From Paenibacillus periandrae (GTDB taxonomy: Bacteria > Bacillota > Bacilli > Paenibacillales > NBRC-103111): a stretch of 49,817 nt of DNA. Where the stretch lies: NCBI RefSeq assembly GCF_022458865.1, contig NZ_JAJNMU010000043.1, positions 1 to 49,817 on the forward strand, given 5' to 3'. This document shows positions 17,898-26,725 of the stretch, in pieces (position 1 is the stretch's first letter; the number at the start of each line of letters is the position of its first letter). The notes below the pieces were generated by a model. The model saw only the letters and a list, made by a program, of their open reading frames with translations. It made no database searches and had not been told where the DNA came from. The translations under genes and the position numbers were made by a program.

Positions 17898-19078
17898 GCG
17901 AATATGATCGAAGAGACACCAAAAAGATAATACGTCCCGGCAGCACCATAGGTGTGTTAGGTGGAGGACAGCTTGGGCGCATGATGGCATTGGCTGGACG
18001 CGCAATGGGCTATCGGTTCATTACACTGGACCCGACGGTCGATTCACCTTGCGGCCAAGTGGCTGACAGACAAATTGTGGCTGCTTACCATGATATTGAG
18101 GCAGCGAGGATGTTATCCGAGCAGTCGGATGTGATCACCTATGAATTCGAAAATGTCGATGCCGAGGTGACCGAGCTTCTGATGGAGGAATCGTATGTAC
18201 CTCAGGGCAGCCGACTTCTCTATATTACGCAGCACCGCTTGCGTGAAAAGCAGGCGATTGAATCAGCTGGCGTCAAGGTCGCGCCTTATGCGCAGATTAC
18301 GAGCAGTGCACAGCTTCGGGAGGAGCTGCAGCGGTTGGGTACCCCTTGTGTACTGAAGACAGCGACAGGCGGCTATGACGGCAAAGGACAGTGGGTAATA
18401 CGTTCGATAGATGAAGCCGATGAAGCTTATGAAGAAATCAGCCGGGCTGGGACTGAGCTGGTTCTCGAACAATTTATCGACTTTGACAAAGAAATATCCG
18501 TGATTGCGGCGCGAAGCCCAAGAGGAGAAGTTAAGGCGTTTCCCGCAGCGGAAAATATACATGTGAACAATATTTTGCACCTGTCGATCGTACCGGCCCG
18601 TCTGGACGAGGCTGTGCAGCAGGAAGCTGAGCAGTTAGCGATTCAAATTGCGGAATCGTTAAATGTGGTTGGATTAATTGCAGTCGAAATGTTTGTCACA
18701 CACGAAGGTGAGCTTTATGTGAATGAATTAGCGCCGCGGCCTCATAATTCCGGTCATTATACAATGGAAGCTTGCAAAACCTCGCAGTTCGAGCAGCACA
18801 TGAGAGCGATCTGCAATCTGCCGCTGGGCTCGACGGAGCTGCTTACACCGGTTGTCATGGGTAACATTCTGGGTCAGCATGTCGAGCCTGCGATGGACTG
18901 GATCATGCAGCCTGAATCGGAGCAGGTTGGCAGTGGCATCACAGCAAAGCTGCATATGTATGGTAAGCAGGAGGCCAAGGACAATCGGAAGATGGGTCAT
19001 TTGAACGTGCTTGCACCTTCAGTTGATGAAGCCTTGCAATGGATTGAAGCCTCAGGCATATGGAATACGAAAGAATAG
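17894..19078 (+). CDS. purK: N5-carboxyaminoimidazole ribonucleotide synthase
   Basis: ATP-grasp enzyme of 394 residues that uses ATP and bicarbonate to carboxylate AIR. Visible parts are the N-terminal Rossmann-like GVLGGGQLGRMM, the ATP-binding LKTATGGYDGKGQ loop, LEQFIDFDKEISVI, and the metal site VNELAPRPHNSGHYT. Its start overlaps the purE stop (ATGA), so the PurE-PurK pair is translationally coupled. Confidence 0.96.
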   Translation: MSEYDRRDTKKIIRPGSTIGVLGGGQLGRMMALAGRAMGYRFITLDPTVDSPCGQVADRQIVAAYHDIEAARMLSEQSDVITYEFENVDAEVTELLMEESYVPQGSRLLYITQHRLREKQAIESAGVKVAPYAQITSSAQLREELQRLGTPCVLKTATGGYDGKGQWVIRSIDEADEAYEEISRAGTELVLEQFIDFDKEISVIAARSPRGEVKAFPAAENIHVNNILHLSIVPARLDEAVQQEAEQLAIQIAESLNVVGLIAVEMFVTHEGELYVNELAPRPHNSGHYTMEACKTSQFEQHMRAICNLPLGSTELLTPVVMGNILGQHVEPAMDWIMQPESEQVGSGITAKLHMYGKQEAKDNRKMGHLNVLAPSVDEALQWIEASGIWNTKE

Positions 19079-19105
19079 CCAGCACGAAGAACGGGGGATT
19101 AATCA

Positions 19106-20404
19106 ATGATTGAACGTTACAGCAGGCCGGAAATGGCCCGGATTTGGACAGAGGAAAATAAATTTAATGCTTGGCTGGAGGTCGAGCTGTTATCTTGTGA
19201 GGCCTGGGCTGAGCTTGGGGTCATCCCGAAGGAAGATGTAGTGGAACTGCGCAAAAATGCTGCTTTCGACATCGACCGTATTTATGAGATTGAGCTGGAA
19301 ACGCGCCATGATGTGATTGCATTCACGCGTGCGGTATCCGAAAAGGTAGGCCCTGAGCGGAAATGGGTACACTATGGCTTGACGTCGACAGATGTTGTGG
19401 ACACGGCACTCGGTTACTTGCTGAGACAGGCTAATGAGATTTTGGAAAAGGACCTGCTTAATTTTATTGAAATATTGCGGAATAAAGCAATTCAATATAA
19501 AGATACACCGATGATGGGACGGACACATGGCGTACACGCCGAGCCGACAACCTTCGGTTTGAAAATGGCGTTGTGGCTGGAAGAAATGAAGCGGAACCTG
19601 GAGCGTTTTCGCTTGGCGGCGGACGGTGTACAGTACGGTAAAATTTCCGGCGCCGTAGGTACGTATGCGAATATCGATCCTTTTGTTGAAACCTTCGTAT
19701 GCGAGAAGCTGGGTACAAAAGCGGCTCCGATCTCCACACAAACGCTGCAGCGTGACCGTCATGCTGAATATATGGCGACACTGGCACTGATTGCAACGTC
19801 CATGGATAAATTCGCGACTGAAATTCGTGCACTTCAGAAGAGTGAGGTTCGCGAGGTTGAGGAAGCTTTTGCCAAAGGTCAAAAGGGCTCATCCGCTATG
19901 CCGCATAAGCGTAATCCAATCGGCTGTGAAAGCATTTCGGGCTTATCCCGTGTCATTCGTGGTCATATGGTCTCAGCTTATGAGAATGTAACCTTATGGC
20001 ATGAACGCGATATCTCGCATTCGTCTGTAGAACGGATTATTTTGCCGGATGCAACGATTTTGCTGAACTATATGCTGAACCGTTTTGGAACGATTGTGAA
20101 GAACCTTACCGTGTTCCCGGAAAATATGAAGCGCAACATGCAAAGTACTTACGGCGTACCGTTCTCCGGTCGTGTTATGACCAAGCTGATCGACAAAGGC
20201 TACAGCCGTGAGCAAGCTTATGATACCGTGCAGCCGCGTGCCATGCAGGCGTGGGAAGAGCAGCGTTCGTTCCGCGAAATTATTGAGAACGAGCCTGTAA
20301 TCCGTGAGCAGCTGAGCGCCGAAGAAATTGAAGATTGCTTTAACCCAACCTGGCATTTGAAGCATGTGGATACGATTTTCAAACGTTTGGGCTTAACCGA
20401 ATAA
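19106..20404 (+). CDS. purB: Adenylosuccinate lyase
   Basis: A 432-residue member of the fumarase/aspartase superfamily that acts twice in purine synthesis: it cleaves SAICAR to AICAR and adenylosuccinate to AMP. The signature GSSAMPHKRNP flexible loop carries the catalytic Ser, and MMGRTHGVHAEPTTFG and HYGLTSTDVVD hold the substrate-binding His and Thr residues. GGGGG precedes the ATG by about eight bases. It lies 27 bases after purK. Confidence 0.96.
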   Translation: MIERYSRPEMARIWTEENKFNAWLEVELLSCEAWAELGVIPKEDVVELRKNAAFDIDRIYEIELETRHDVIAFTRAVSEKVGPERKWVHYGLTSTDVVDTALGYLLRQANEILEKDLLNFIEILRNKAIQYKDTPMMGRTHGVHAEPTTFGLKMALWLEEMKRNLERFRLAADGVQYGKISGAVGTYANIDPFVETFVCEKLGTKAAPISTQTLQRDRHAEYMATLALIATSMDKFATEIRALQKSEVREVEEAFAKGQKGSSAMPHKRNPIGCESISGLSRVIRGHMVSAYENVTLWHERDISHSSVERIILPDATILLNYMLNRFGTIVKNLTVFPENMKRNMQSTYGVPFSGRVMTKLIDKGYSREQAYDTVQPRAMQAWEEQRSFREIIENEPVIREQLSAEEIEDCFNPTWHLKHVDTIFKRLGLTE

Positions 20405-20428
20405 TAAATTAGGGGAGGACTACAGACG

Positions 20429-21313
20429 ATGGTCTCAACAAAGGCGATTTCGAGCGCTGAATCTTATCTGAGTGCACCGCTGATCTACAAAGGTAAGGTT
20501 CGTGAGCTGTATGATTTAGGAGAGCATTATTTGATCGCGGTAACGGACCGGATCTCGGCATTCGATTGGGTGCTGTCACCTGCAGTACCGGACAAAGGGA
20601 ATGTGCTCAACTCCTTAAGCAAATTCTGGTTTGAGCAAACCGCGCATATTCAACCGAATCATGTCGTACATGGCGATGTTGATCAATTGGGCGATATTGT
20701 CAAAGACCGTGAGGTCATGAAGGATCGGTTCATGGTCACCAAAAAAGCGGAGCGTATTGATATCGAATGTGTCGTCCGTGGTTATATTACGGGTGGGGGC
20801 TGGCGTCAGTATGTACAAACAGGCGAGATCAACGGACAAAAGCTGCCGAGCGGACTGCGTAAAAATGAACGCTTCGAGAAGCCGATCTTCACGCCTGCAG
20901 CCAAAAACGATGTCGGTCATGACGAAGATATTTCGATCGAACGGATGAAAGAACTGGTCGGAGCCGAATTGACCGAGCAGCTGCAAGCCAAGAGCATTAT
21001 GCTGTATGAATTTGCTCATCGCTTTTGTGAAGAGCGTGGCATCATATTAGCTGATACCAAGTTCGAGTTTGGACTCATTGATGGAGAAATCATTCTGATC
21101 GATGAAATCTTCACACCGGATTCCTCACGTTTCTGGGCCAAGGAAAAGTACGCCTTCGATATCGAAATCGATGGTATGGATAAAGAACCGGTTCGTACGT
21201 ATCTGTCCAGCACGAATTGGGATAAAAACAGCGAGCCCGACCCGCTGCCCGCCGATGTCGTCGAGGAAACCTCCCGCCGCTATAGAAGCATCTATAAGCT
21301 GCTAGTTAAGTGA
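20429..21313 (+). CDS. purC: SAICAR synthase, long form
   Basis: Makes SAICAR from CAIR, aspartate and ATP. Motifs: YKGKVRELYDLG (nucleotide loop), TDRISAFD, ECVVRGYITGGGW, and LADTKFEFG with EIFTPDSSRFW. The 294 residues are about 50 more than the B. subtilis enzyme (about 240); the extra length includes the insert around LPSGLRKNERFEKPIFTPAAK and a longer C-terminus, as in the yeast-type long form. It follows purB by 24 bases; a 439-base non-coding spacer full of repeats follows it. Confidence 0.95.
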   Translation: MVSTKAISSAESYLSAPLIYKGKVRELYDLGEHYLIAVTDRISAFDWVLSPAVPDKGNVLNSLSKFWFEQTAHIQPNHVVHGDVDQLGDIVKDREVMKDRFMVTKKAERIDIECVVRGYITGGGWRQYVQTGEINGQKLPSGLRKNERFEKPIFTPAAKNDVGHDEDISIERMKELVGAELTEQLQAKSIMLYEFAHRFCEERGIILADTKFEFGLIDGEIILIDEIFTPDSSRFWAKEKYAFDIEIDGMDKEPVRTYLSSTNWDKNSEPDPLPADVVEETSRRYRSIYKLLVK

Positions 21314-21316
21314 AAA

Positions 21317-21533
21317 TTTAAAAGTTCGGTGAATAAGTACCGCTGCACGGCCAAAGATTCTTACGGGATGATGCTTCCGAAGCTAGTTTACTAAAGTAAA
21401 CTCTCAGCTGTTGTTCAAGGATTTCTTATATTTTATAAGATATTTAGCTGTAGAAATTCTTGAACAAAGGCACCGCTTCGCTATCTCCAGAACACTTTGG
21501 GCCGCTCCGCTCATGATTCACCGAACTTTTAAA
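21317..21533. repeat. Long imperfect palindrome after purC
   Basis: An exact 18-bp inverted repeat at the ends (21317-21334 and 21516-21533, starting TTTAAAAGTTCGG) encloses further matching segments. An inner 16-bp inverted repeat with one mismatch lies at 21411-21426 and 21452-21467 (TTGTTCAAGGATTTCT). The centre holds CTTATA-TTT-TATAAG. The left arm also carries a diverged copy of the 37-bp repeat (21370-21403). The structure begins four bases after the purC stop. It resembles a MITE-like element or a large RNA hairpin; it encodes nothing that I can see. Confidence 0.75.
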
Positions 21534-21591
21534 CGAAAGATCACCAGCTTCTAATTATTAAGTGGCATAATTATATAGAAACTATCTCAAG

Positions 21592-21733
21592 CAGGCGCTT
21601 GCGAAGCGAGTGCTCTGCGCAACACCGGTAGATGCTTATAATAAGCTTCTATGTAAACTCAGTAGATGCTTACAAAGTAAGTTTTCTGCGAAAACTCGGT
21701 AGATGCTTACGAAGTAAGTTTTCTGCGAAAACT
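21592..21733 (+). repeat. Tandem 37-bp double-hairpin repeats before purS
   Basis: Two full 37-bp units (21660-21696 and 21697-21733) differ at only two positions. Two diverged units precede them (about 21592-21625 and 21626-21659). Each good unit contains two adjacent hairpins, CTTAC-GAA-GTAAG and GTTTTC-TGC-GAAAAC. In the first unit the stem reads CTTGC-GAA-GCGAG, so pairing is kept although the bases change. The array ends just before the purS ribosome site. Confidence 0.8.
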
Positions 21734-21752
21734 CTAAGGAGGATTCATCCCC

Positions 21753-21995
21753 ATGTTAAAAGCAACCGTATACGTCACGATCAAACAAAGCGTTCTCGAC
21801 CCCCAGGGAGTAGCCGTCCAAGGCGCACTTCACTCCATGGGCTTCGGCGAAGTGGATAAAGTACGTGTAGGCAAATATTTAGAATTTGAACTTGGCACTG
21901 CTGACCGTGCAGAAGCTGAGCAGCGTGTTAAATCGATGTGTGAAAAGCTGTTAGCGAACACAGTCATCGAAGACTACCGCTACGAATTAGTTTAA
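21753..21995 (+). CDS. purS: Phosphoribosylformylglycinamidine synthase, PurS subunit
   Basis: The 80-residue small structural subunit of the three-part FGAM synthase (PurS, PurQ, PurL) found in Bacillota. The N-terminal AYVTI-type strand (KATVYVTIKQSVLDPQG) and the GFGEVDKVRVGKYLEFEL segment are typical. AAGGAGG lies 10 bases before the ATG, immediately after the tandem repeats. A 338-base non-coding spacer separates it from purQ, which is unusual because these two genes normally abut. Confidence 0.93.
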   Translation: MLKATVYVTIKQSVLDPQGVAVQGALHSMGFGEVDKVRVGKYLEFELGTADRAEAEQRVKSMCEKLLANTVIEDYRYELV

Positions 21996-22097
21996 TCTCT
22001 TCAACCTCAGCCGTCAGGCCAACCATCAGCGAGCGAAGCTATGCTGATCTGTTTAAAGCAGTTATGCTCTAAGCGATGTTATCGCACCAAAAGTTCA

Positions 22098-22197
22098 GCG
22101 TGTCCCGATAGGGACGGAAGCGCTCATCATAAGCACACAGTATGCGAACGAAATGTATCACCCATGTCAAGCGTGTCCCGATGGGGACGATAAGCGC
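22098..22197 (+). repeat. Pair of related GC hairpins between purS and purQ
   Basis: Two copies of a short module lie 73 bp apart (22098-22123 and 22171-22197). Each reads GCGTGTCCCGAT, then GGGAC, then GCGC, so that GTCCC pairs with GGGAC and GCG with CGC. The copies differ in the loop and spacer. They have no T-run and do not look like terminators. Confidence 0.6.
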
Positions 22198-22229
22198 CCC
22201 GAGAACACAAAAGTCTTGCACACGTGCCA

Positions 22230-22267
22230 AGGGAGTCCAGAGGGCAACGCCCTTTGGGGCCCTCCCT
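22230..22267 (+). repeat. Strong GC hairpin before purQ
   Basis: AGGGAG pairs with CTCCCT on the outside and AGAGGGC with GCCCTTT on the inside, around AAC. No T-run follows. It lies 67 bases before purQ. The style (CCAGAGGGC-AAC-GCCCTTTGG) suggests a dispersed repetitive palindrome; a role as RNA-processing or stability element is possible. Confidence 0.55.
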
Positions 22268-22333
22268 ATAGAGAGGGTAAACTGCTCCCGGTTCTGGGAA
22301 ATCAAGGGTGAATAAAGGGAGGATTAGAGTATC

Positions 22334-23029
22334 ATGAATTTCGCTGTATTGGTGTTTCCAGGCTCCAACTGTGATATCGATTGCTACAAAGCGGTTGAAG
22401 AAACAATCGGGCAGCCTGTTGAATATGTATGGCATACCGAAACCGATTTGTCCAAGTATGACTGTATTATTGTACCGGGTGGTTTTTCGTACGGAGATTA
22501 TTTGCGCACAGGCGCGATAGCTCGTTTTGCTCCTGTTATGACGGCACTTGTGCAAGCGGCTGAGAAGGGTACCTACATTATCGGGATCTGCAATGGTTTT
22601 CAAATTTTGCTGGAATCGGGTTTGCTGCCTGGCGCCATGCTTCGTAACAATTCGCTTAAATTCCGCTGTCATGCGGCTATGCTGCAGGTGGATAATAACG
22701 AAAATCCGTTTACAAAAGAGTACAGCAAGGGTGAGTTGGTTAACATTCCAATCGCTCATGGCGAAGGCAACTACTATTGTGACGATGCTACTCTTGCAGA
22801 CCTGCAGGCGAACAATCAAATCGTTTTTCGTTATGAAGCAGGCAATAACCCGAATGGTTCTGTGGATGATATCGCAGGCATTTGCAACAAAGCGGGCAAC
22901 GTACTTGGTATGATGCCGCATCCGGAACGCGCAGTAAAAGAATTGTTGGGTTCGGCGGACGGCAAGCGGATGTTTACATCGATTTTGAGCACTTGGAGGG
23001 AACAACATGGCGCAGCAGTTAACAGCTAA
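22334..23029 (+). CDS. purQ: Phosphoribosylformylglycinamidine synthase, glutaminase subunit
   Basis: A 231-residue class I glutamine amidotransferase that feeds ammonia to PurL. The nucleophile Cys lies in GICNGFQILLESGLLPGAM and the catalytic His in MMPHPERAV. The N-terminus AVLVFPGSNCDID is typical. GGGAGG precedes the ATG. The 3' end overlaps purL by 23 bases. Confidence 0.96.
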   Translation: MNFAVLVFPGSNCDIDCYKAVEETIGQPVEYVWHTETDLSKYDCIIVPGGFSYGDYLRTGAIARFAPVMTALVQAAEKGTYIIGICNGFQILLESGLLPGAMLRNNSLKFRCHAAMLQVDNNENPFTKEYSKGELVNIPIAHGEGNYYCDDATLADLQANNQIVFRYEAGNNPNGSVDDIAGICNKAGNVLGMMPHPERAVKELLGSADGKRMFTSILSTWREQHGAAVNS

Positions 23030-25250
23030 GGAACCAAACGCGGAGCAAATCGCGGAACAGAAGCTTTATAAGCAGATGGGTGTCACAGACGCGGAATATG
23101 ATCAAGTATGCGGATTCCTCGGACGTAAACCGAATTATGTGGAAATTGGCGTATTTAGCGTTATGTGGTCTGAGCATTGCTCCTACAAAAACTCGAAGCC
23201 AGTTCTTCGCAAGTTTCCTGTAACAGGACCGCGGGTATTAATGGGTCCAGGTGAGGGTGCGGGGATCGTCGATATCGGCGATAATCAAGCCGTTGTTTTC
23301 AAGATTGAAAGTCATAATCACCCTTCTGCTATCGAGCCGTTTCAAGGAGCGGCCACAGGCGTGGGCGGAATTATTCGTGATATTTTCTCTATGGGTGCAC
23401 GTCCGATTGCTGTTCTGAACAGTTTGCGTTTTGGTAATCTTAAAAATGACCGTGTTAAATATTTGTTCGAGCATGTCGTATCGGGGATTGCCGGGTATGG
23501 TAACTGTATCGGAATTCCTACGGTCGGCGGCGAGGTTATGTTTGATGAAAGCTATGAGGGTAATCCGCTCGTTAATGCAATGTGTGTAGGATTGATCGAT
23601 CACGACAAGATTCAAAAGGGTGTTGCCAAAGGTGTAGGCAATCCGGTGTTTTATGTCGGACCGGCTACGGGTCGCGATGGTATTCATGGTGCGACTTTTG
23701 CATCGGAGGAATTGACTGCGGAGTCCGAAGCGAAGCGTCCTGCTGTACAAGTAGGCGATCCGTTCATGGAGAAGCTCGTATTGGAAGCTTGCCTGGATTT
23801 AATTAACTCAGGTATCGTGCTGGGCATTCAGGATATGGGTGCAGCCGGACTTACTTGTTCGAGTGCCGAGATGGCAAGCAAAGCAGGTAACGGTATGGAG
23901 CTGTACCTGGATGAGGTGCCACAGCGTGAGGAAGGCATGACGCCTTATGAAATGATGCTGTCCGAATCACAGGAGCGGATGCTGTTCGTTGTTGAGCCTA
24001 AGGATGAGGCGCAGGCCAAAGCGATTTTTGAACGTTGGGGCTTGCATTGTGCAAAGGTTGGTAAAGTAACCAATGACGGAGCGCTTAAGCTGTTCCACAA
24101 GGGTGAGCTTGTTGCGGACATGCCGGTAACGGCATTGGTTGACGAGGTTCCTGTATATAATAAGCCTTCGCAAGTACCTGCTTACTATCTGGCTAATGCT
24201 GAGGTAGATACGAATCGGTATGCCGAAGTAACGGATCTGAATGATGCTTTGAAAAAGGTATTGGCTTCCCCGACTGTAGCCAGCAAGGAATGGGTTTATA
24301 ATCAATACGATTACATGGTGCGTACAAGCACTGCGGTTCGTCCGGGTTCGGACGCAGCGGTCGTAACGATTCAAGACTCACGCAAGGCGCTTTCCATGTC
24401 GACCGATTGCAATGGCCGTTTTGTTTATCTGGACCCTGAAGTGGGAGGCAAGATTGCGGTTGCGGAAGCAGCTCGTAACAATGTATGCTCCGGCGGCGAG
24501 CCGCTGGCGATTACAGATAACCTGAACTTCGGAAGCCCGGAAAAACCTGATATTTTTTGGCAGCTGGAGAAAGCGGCAGACGGTATTTCAGAAGCGTGCC
24601 GCAAGCTGGACACACCGGTTATCGGTGGAAATGTCAGCTTGTACAACGAAAACTCCAAGGGTGCTATCTACCCAACACCGGTTATCGGAATGGTTGGATT
24701 GGTTCATGATACCGATCATATTACGACGCAAGCCTTTAAAAAAGAGGGCGATGTGATTATCCTGCTCGGCGACACCAAAGCAGAATTAGGCGGCAGCGAG
24801 TTCCAATATGTTCTCCATGGAGTTACAGAAGGACGTCCGCCTCAAATTGATCTGGATGTTGAGAAAAAGCTGTTAAGCACCGTGCTTGGCGGTATTCAAA
24901 AAGGTCTCGTGGCTTCAGCGCATGACTTATCCGATGGCGGCTTGGCTGTAGCTCTTGCTGAGAGCTGCATCAGCGGCAACCTCGGTGCTCAAGTCGATTT
25001 CTCCACAGATCTGCGCAATGATATTGCACTGTTCAGCGAAAGCCAATCTCGTATTTTGCTCAGCGCTTCGCCTGAAAAAGCGGAAGCTTTGAAGCAATGG
25101 ATTTCCGAACAAGGCGTGCCGTATCAGCAATTAGGTCAAGTTCAAGGAACAGAGTTGCATATCCACATTAACGCTAAACCCGTCATCCAGTCACCGGTTG
25201 AACAACTACAAAAGGTTTGGAAGGATGCGATTCCATGTCTGATGAAATAA
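23007..25250 (+). CDS. purL: Phosphoribosylformylglycinamidine synthase, large subunit
   Basis: The 747-residue small-type PurL of Bacillota, which converts FGAR to FGAM with ATP and ammonia from PurQ. It has the AIRS-type fold with the motifs MWSEHCSYKNSK, KIESHNHPSAIEPFQGAATGVGG, and the second-half NLNFGSPEKPDIFWQ and AHDLSDGGLAVALAE. GGAGGG inside purQ is its ribosome site. It overlaps purF by 16 bases. Confidence 0.97.
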   Translation: MAQQLTAKEPNAEQIAEQKLYKQMGVTDAEYDQVCGFLGRKPNYVEIGVFSVMWSEHCSYKNSKPVLRKFPVTGPRVLMGPGEGAGIVDIGDNQAVVFKIESHNHPSAIEPFQGAATGVGGIIRDIFSMGARPIAVLNSLRFGNLKNDRVKYLFEHVVSGIAGYGNCIGIPTVGGEVMFDESYEGNPLVNAMCVGLIDHDKIQKGVAKGVGNPVFYVGPATGRDGIHGATFASEELTAESEAKRPAVQVGDPFMEKLVLEACLDLINSGIVLGIQDMGAAGLTCSSAEMASKAGNGMELYLDEVPQREEGMTPYEMMLSESQERMLFVVEPKDEAQAKAIFERWGLHCAKVGKVTNDGALKLFHKGELVADMPVTALVDEVPVYNKPSQVPAYYLANAEVDTNRYAEVTDLNDALKKVLASPTVASKEWVYNQYDYMVRTSTAVRPGSDAAVVTIQDSRKALSMSTDCNGRFVYLDPEVGGKIAVAEAARNNVCSGGEPLAITDNLNFGSPEKPDIFWQLEKAADGISEACRKLDTPVIGGNVSLYNENSKGAIYPTPVIGMVGLVHDTDHITTQAFKKEGDVIILLGDTKAELGGSEFQYVLHGVTEGRPPQIDLDVEKKLLSTVLGGIQKGLVASAHDLSDGGLAVALAESCISGNLGAQVDFSTDLRNDIALFSESQSRILLSASPEKAEALKQWISEQGVPYQQLGQVQGTELHIHINAKPVIQSPVEQLQKVWKDAIPCLMK

Positions 25251-26725
25251 AGACATTGCAGGAGCAGCAGCTATGGACAGGCAATTATTATAATGAAGAT
25301 ATGGGCAGCCGTGACGGGCTGCTCGATAAGCTAGGGGAGGAATGCGGTGTATTCGGAGTGTATGGTCACTCCGAAGCCGCTTCGCTCTCCTATTATGGTC
25401 TGCATGCGCTGCAGCACCGCGGCCAGGAGAGTGCAGGGATCTGTGTAGCGGATGGTGATAGCTTCAAATACCATCGCGGCATGGGACTTGTAAAGGAAGT
25501 TTTTAATAATGATAATTTAACCACTTTATCTGGAGCCAACTCGATCTCGCATGTTCGTTATTCGACAGCGGGTGAGAGCAAGCTGGCTAACGCTCAGCCT
25601 CTTGTGTTCAAATATCGCGGCGGCGATTTAGCGATTGCCACCAACGGTAATTTGACTAACGCGGCCGAAATGAAAAAAAAGCTTGAGGACATGGGTTCGA
25701 TCTTTCAGACAACAAGCGATACCGAAGTTGTTGCTCACTTGATTGCACGTTCCAAGCACACGGAAATTGAACTGGCTGTAAAAGAAGCCTTGCTGCAGGT
25801 GGAAGGCGCGTACGCGTTTTTGTTTTTGACCAAGGATAAGTTGGTTGCAGCTTTGGACCCGCACGGCTTACGCCCCTTTGTTATGGGTCGCTTGGGCAAT
25901 GCTTACTTGTTCGCTTCAGAAACCTGTGCGTTTGACGCGGTGGGAGGAACCTACTATCGTGATGTGATCCCGGGTGAATTGCTTGTACTTGATGCGAAAA
26001 ATGGTTTGATTGAGGATCGGTTCTCACCGATCAAGCAGCGTGCTATTTGTTCGATGGAGTACATTTATTTTGCTCGGCCTGACAGCGATATGGATTCGAT
26101 TAATATTCACTCTGCACGCAAACGGATGGGCAAGCAGCTGGCACAGGAAGCTTTCGTTGACGCTGATGTGGTCACCGGCGTGCCGGATTCCAGTATTTCA
26201 GCGGCTATCGGCTTTGCTGAGCAAACCGGTATCCCTTATGAGTTGGGCTTAATCAAAAACCGCTACAGCGGTCGGACCTTTATCCAGCCGAGCCAGGAAC
26301 TGCGCGAACAGGGCGTGAAAATGAAGCTGAGCGCTGTACGCAGTATCGTTGCCGGCAAGCGGGTTGTGATGATCGACGATTCCATCGTCCGTGGCACGAC
26401 CTCACTGCGGATCGTTAACATGCTTCGTGAAGCGGGTGCAACCGAGGTTCACGTAAGAATCAGCTCACCGCCTTTTATGAATCCTTGTTATTATGGAATC
26501 GACACACCGGACCGCAAAGAATTAATCGCCGCTCAAAAGTCCATCGAAGAAATTCGGGTTGCGATCAATGCCGATTCACTTTATTTCCTTAGCAAGGAAG
26601 GCTTGTTAAACTCAATCGGCCGTCCTAAAGGTGATGTGAATCAAGGCGTTTGTACAGCCTGTTTTGACAATATGTACCCTACGCGGATTACTGAGGAATC
26701 AGAAGTCGGATGTGGGTGCGACTAA
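25235..26725 (+). CDS. purF: Amidophosphoribosyltransferase (glutamine PRPP amidotransferase)
   Basis: First committed enzyme of purine synthesis; makes phosphoribosylamine from PRPP and glutamine. The 496-residue product has the Ntn glutaminase domain with the mature N-terminal Cys in EECGVFG (Cys37), the PRPP loop VVMIDDSIVRGTTS, and cysteines at the positions of the [4Fe-4S] ligands of the Bacillus enzyme (ICSMEY, NPCYYG, GVCTACF). With the start at 25235 (GGAAGGA nine bases upstream) the propeptide is 36 residues, against 11 in B. subtilis. A start at 25300 would give 14 residues but lacks a ribosome site. Confidence 0.96.
   Translation: MSDEIKTLQEQQLWTGNYYNEDMGSRDGLLDKLGEECGVFGVYGHSEAASLSYYGLHALQHRGQESAGICVADGDSFKYHRGMGLVKEVFNNDNLTTLSGANSISHVRYSTAGESKLANAQPLVFKYRGGDLAIATNGNLTNAAEMKKKLEDMGSIFQTTSDTEVVAHLIARSKHTEIELAVKEALLQVEGAYAFLFLTKDKLVAALDPHGLRPFVMGRLGNAYLFASETCAFDAVGGTYYRDVIPGELLVLDAKNGLIEDRFSPIKQRAICSMEYIYFARPDSDMDSINIHSARKRMGKQLAQEAFVDADVVTGVPDSSISAAIGFAEQTGIPYELGLIKNRYSGRTFIQPSQELREQGVKMKLSAVRSIVAGKRVVMIDDSIVRGTTSLRIVNMLREAGATEVHVRISSPPFMNPCYYGIDTPDRKELIAAQKSIEEIRVAINADSLYFLSKEGLLNSIGRPKGDVNQGVCTACFDNMYPTRITEESEVGCGCD

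Noticed and set aside
21592..21733. CRISPR array
   Set aside because: The 37-bp units abut directly without spacers, are few and diverged, and no cas genes are present.
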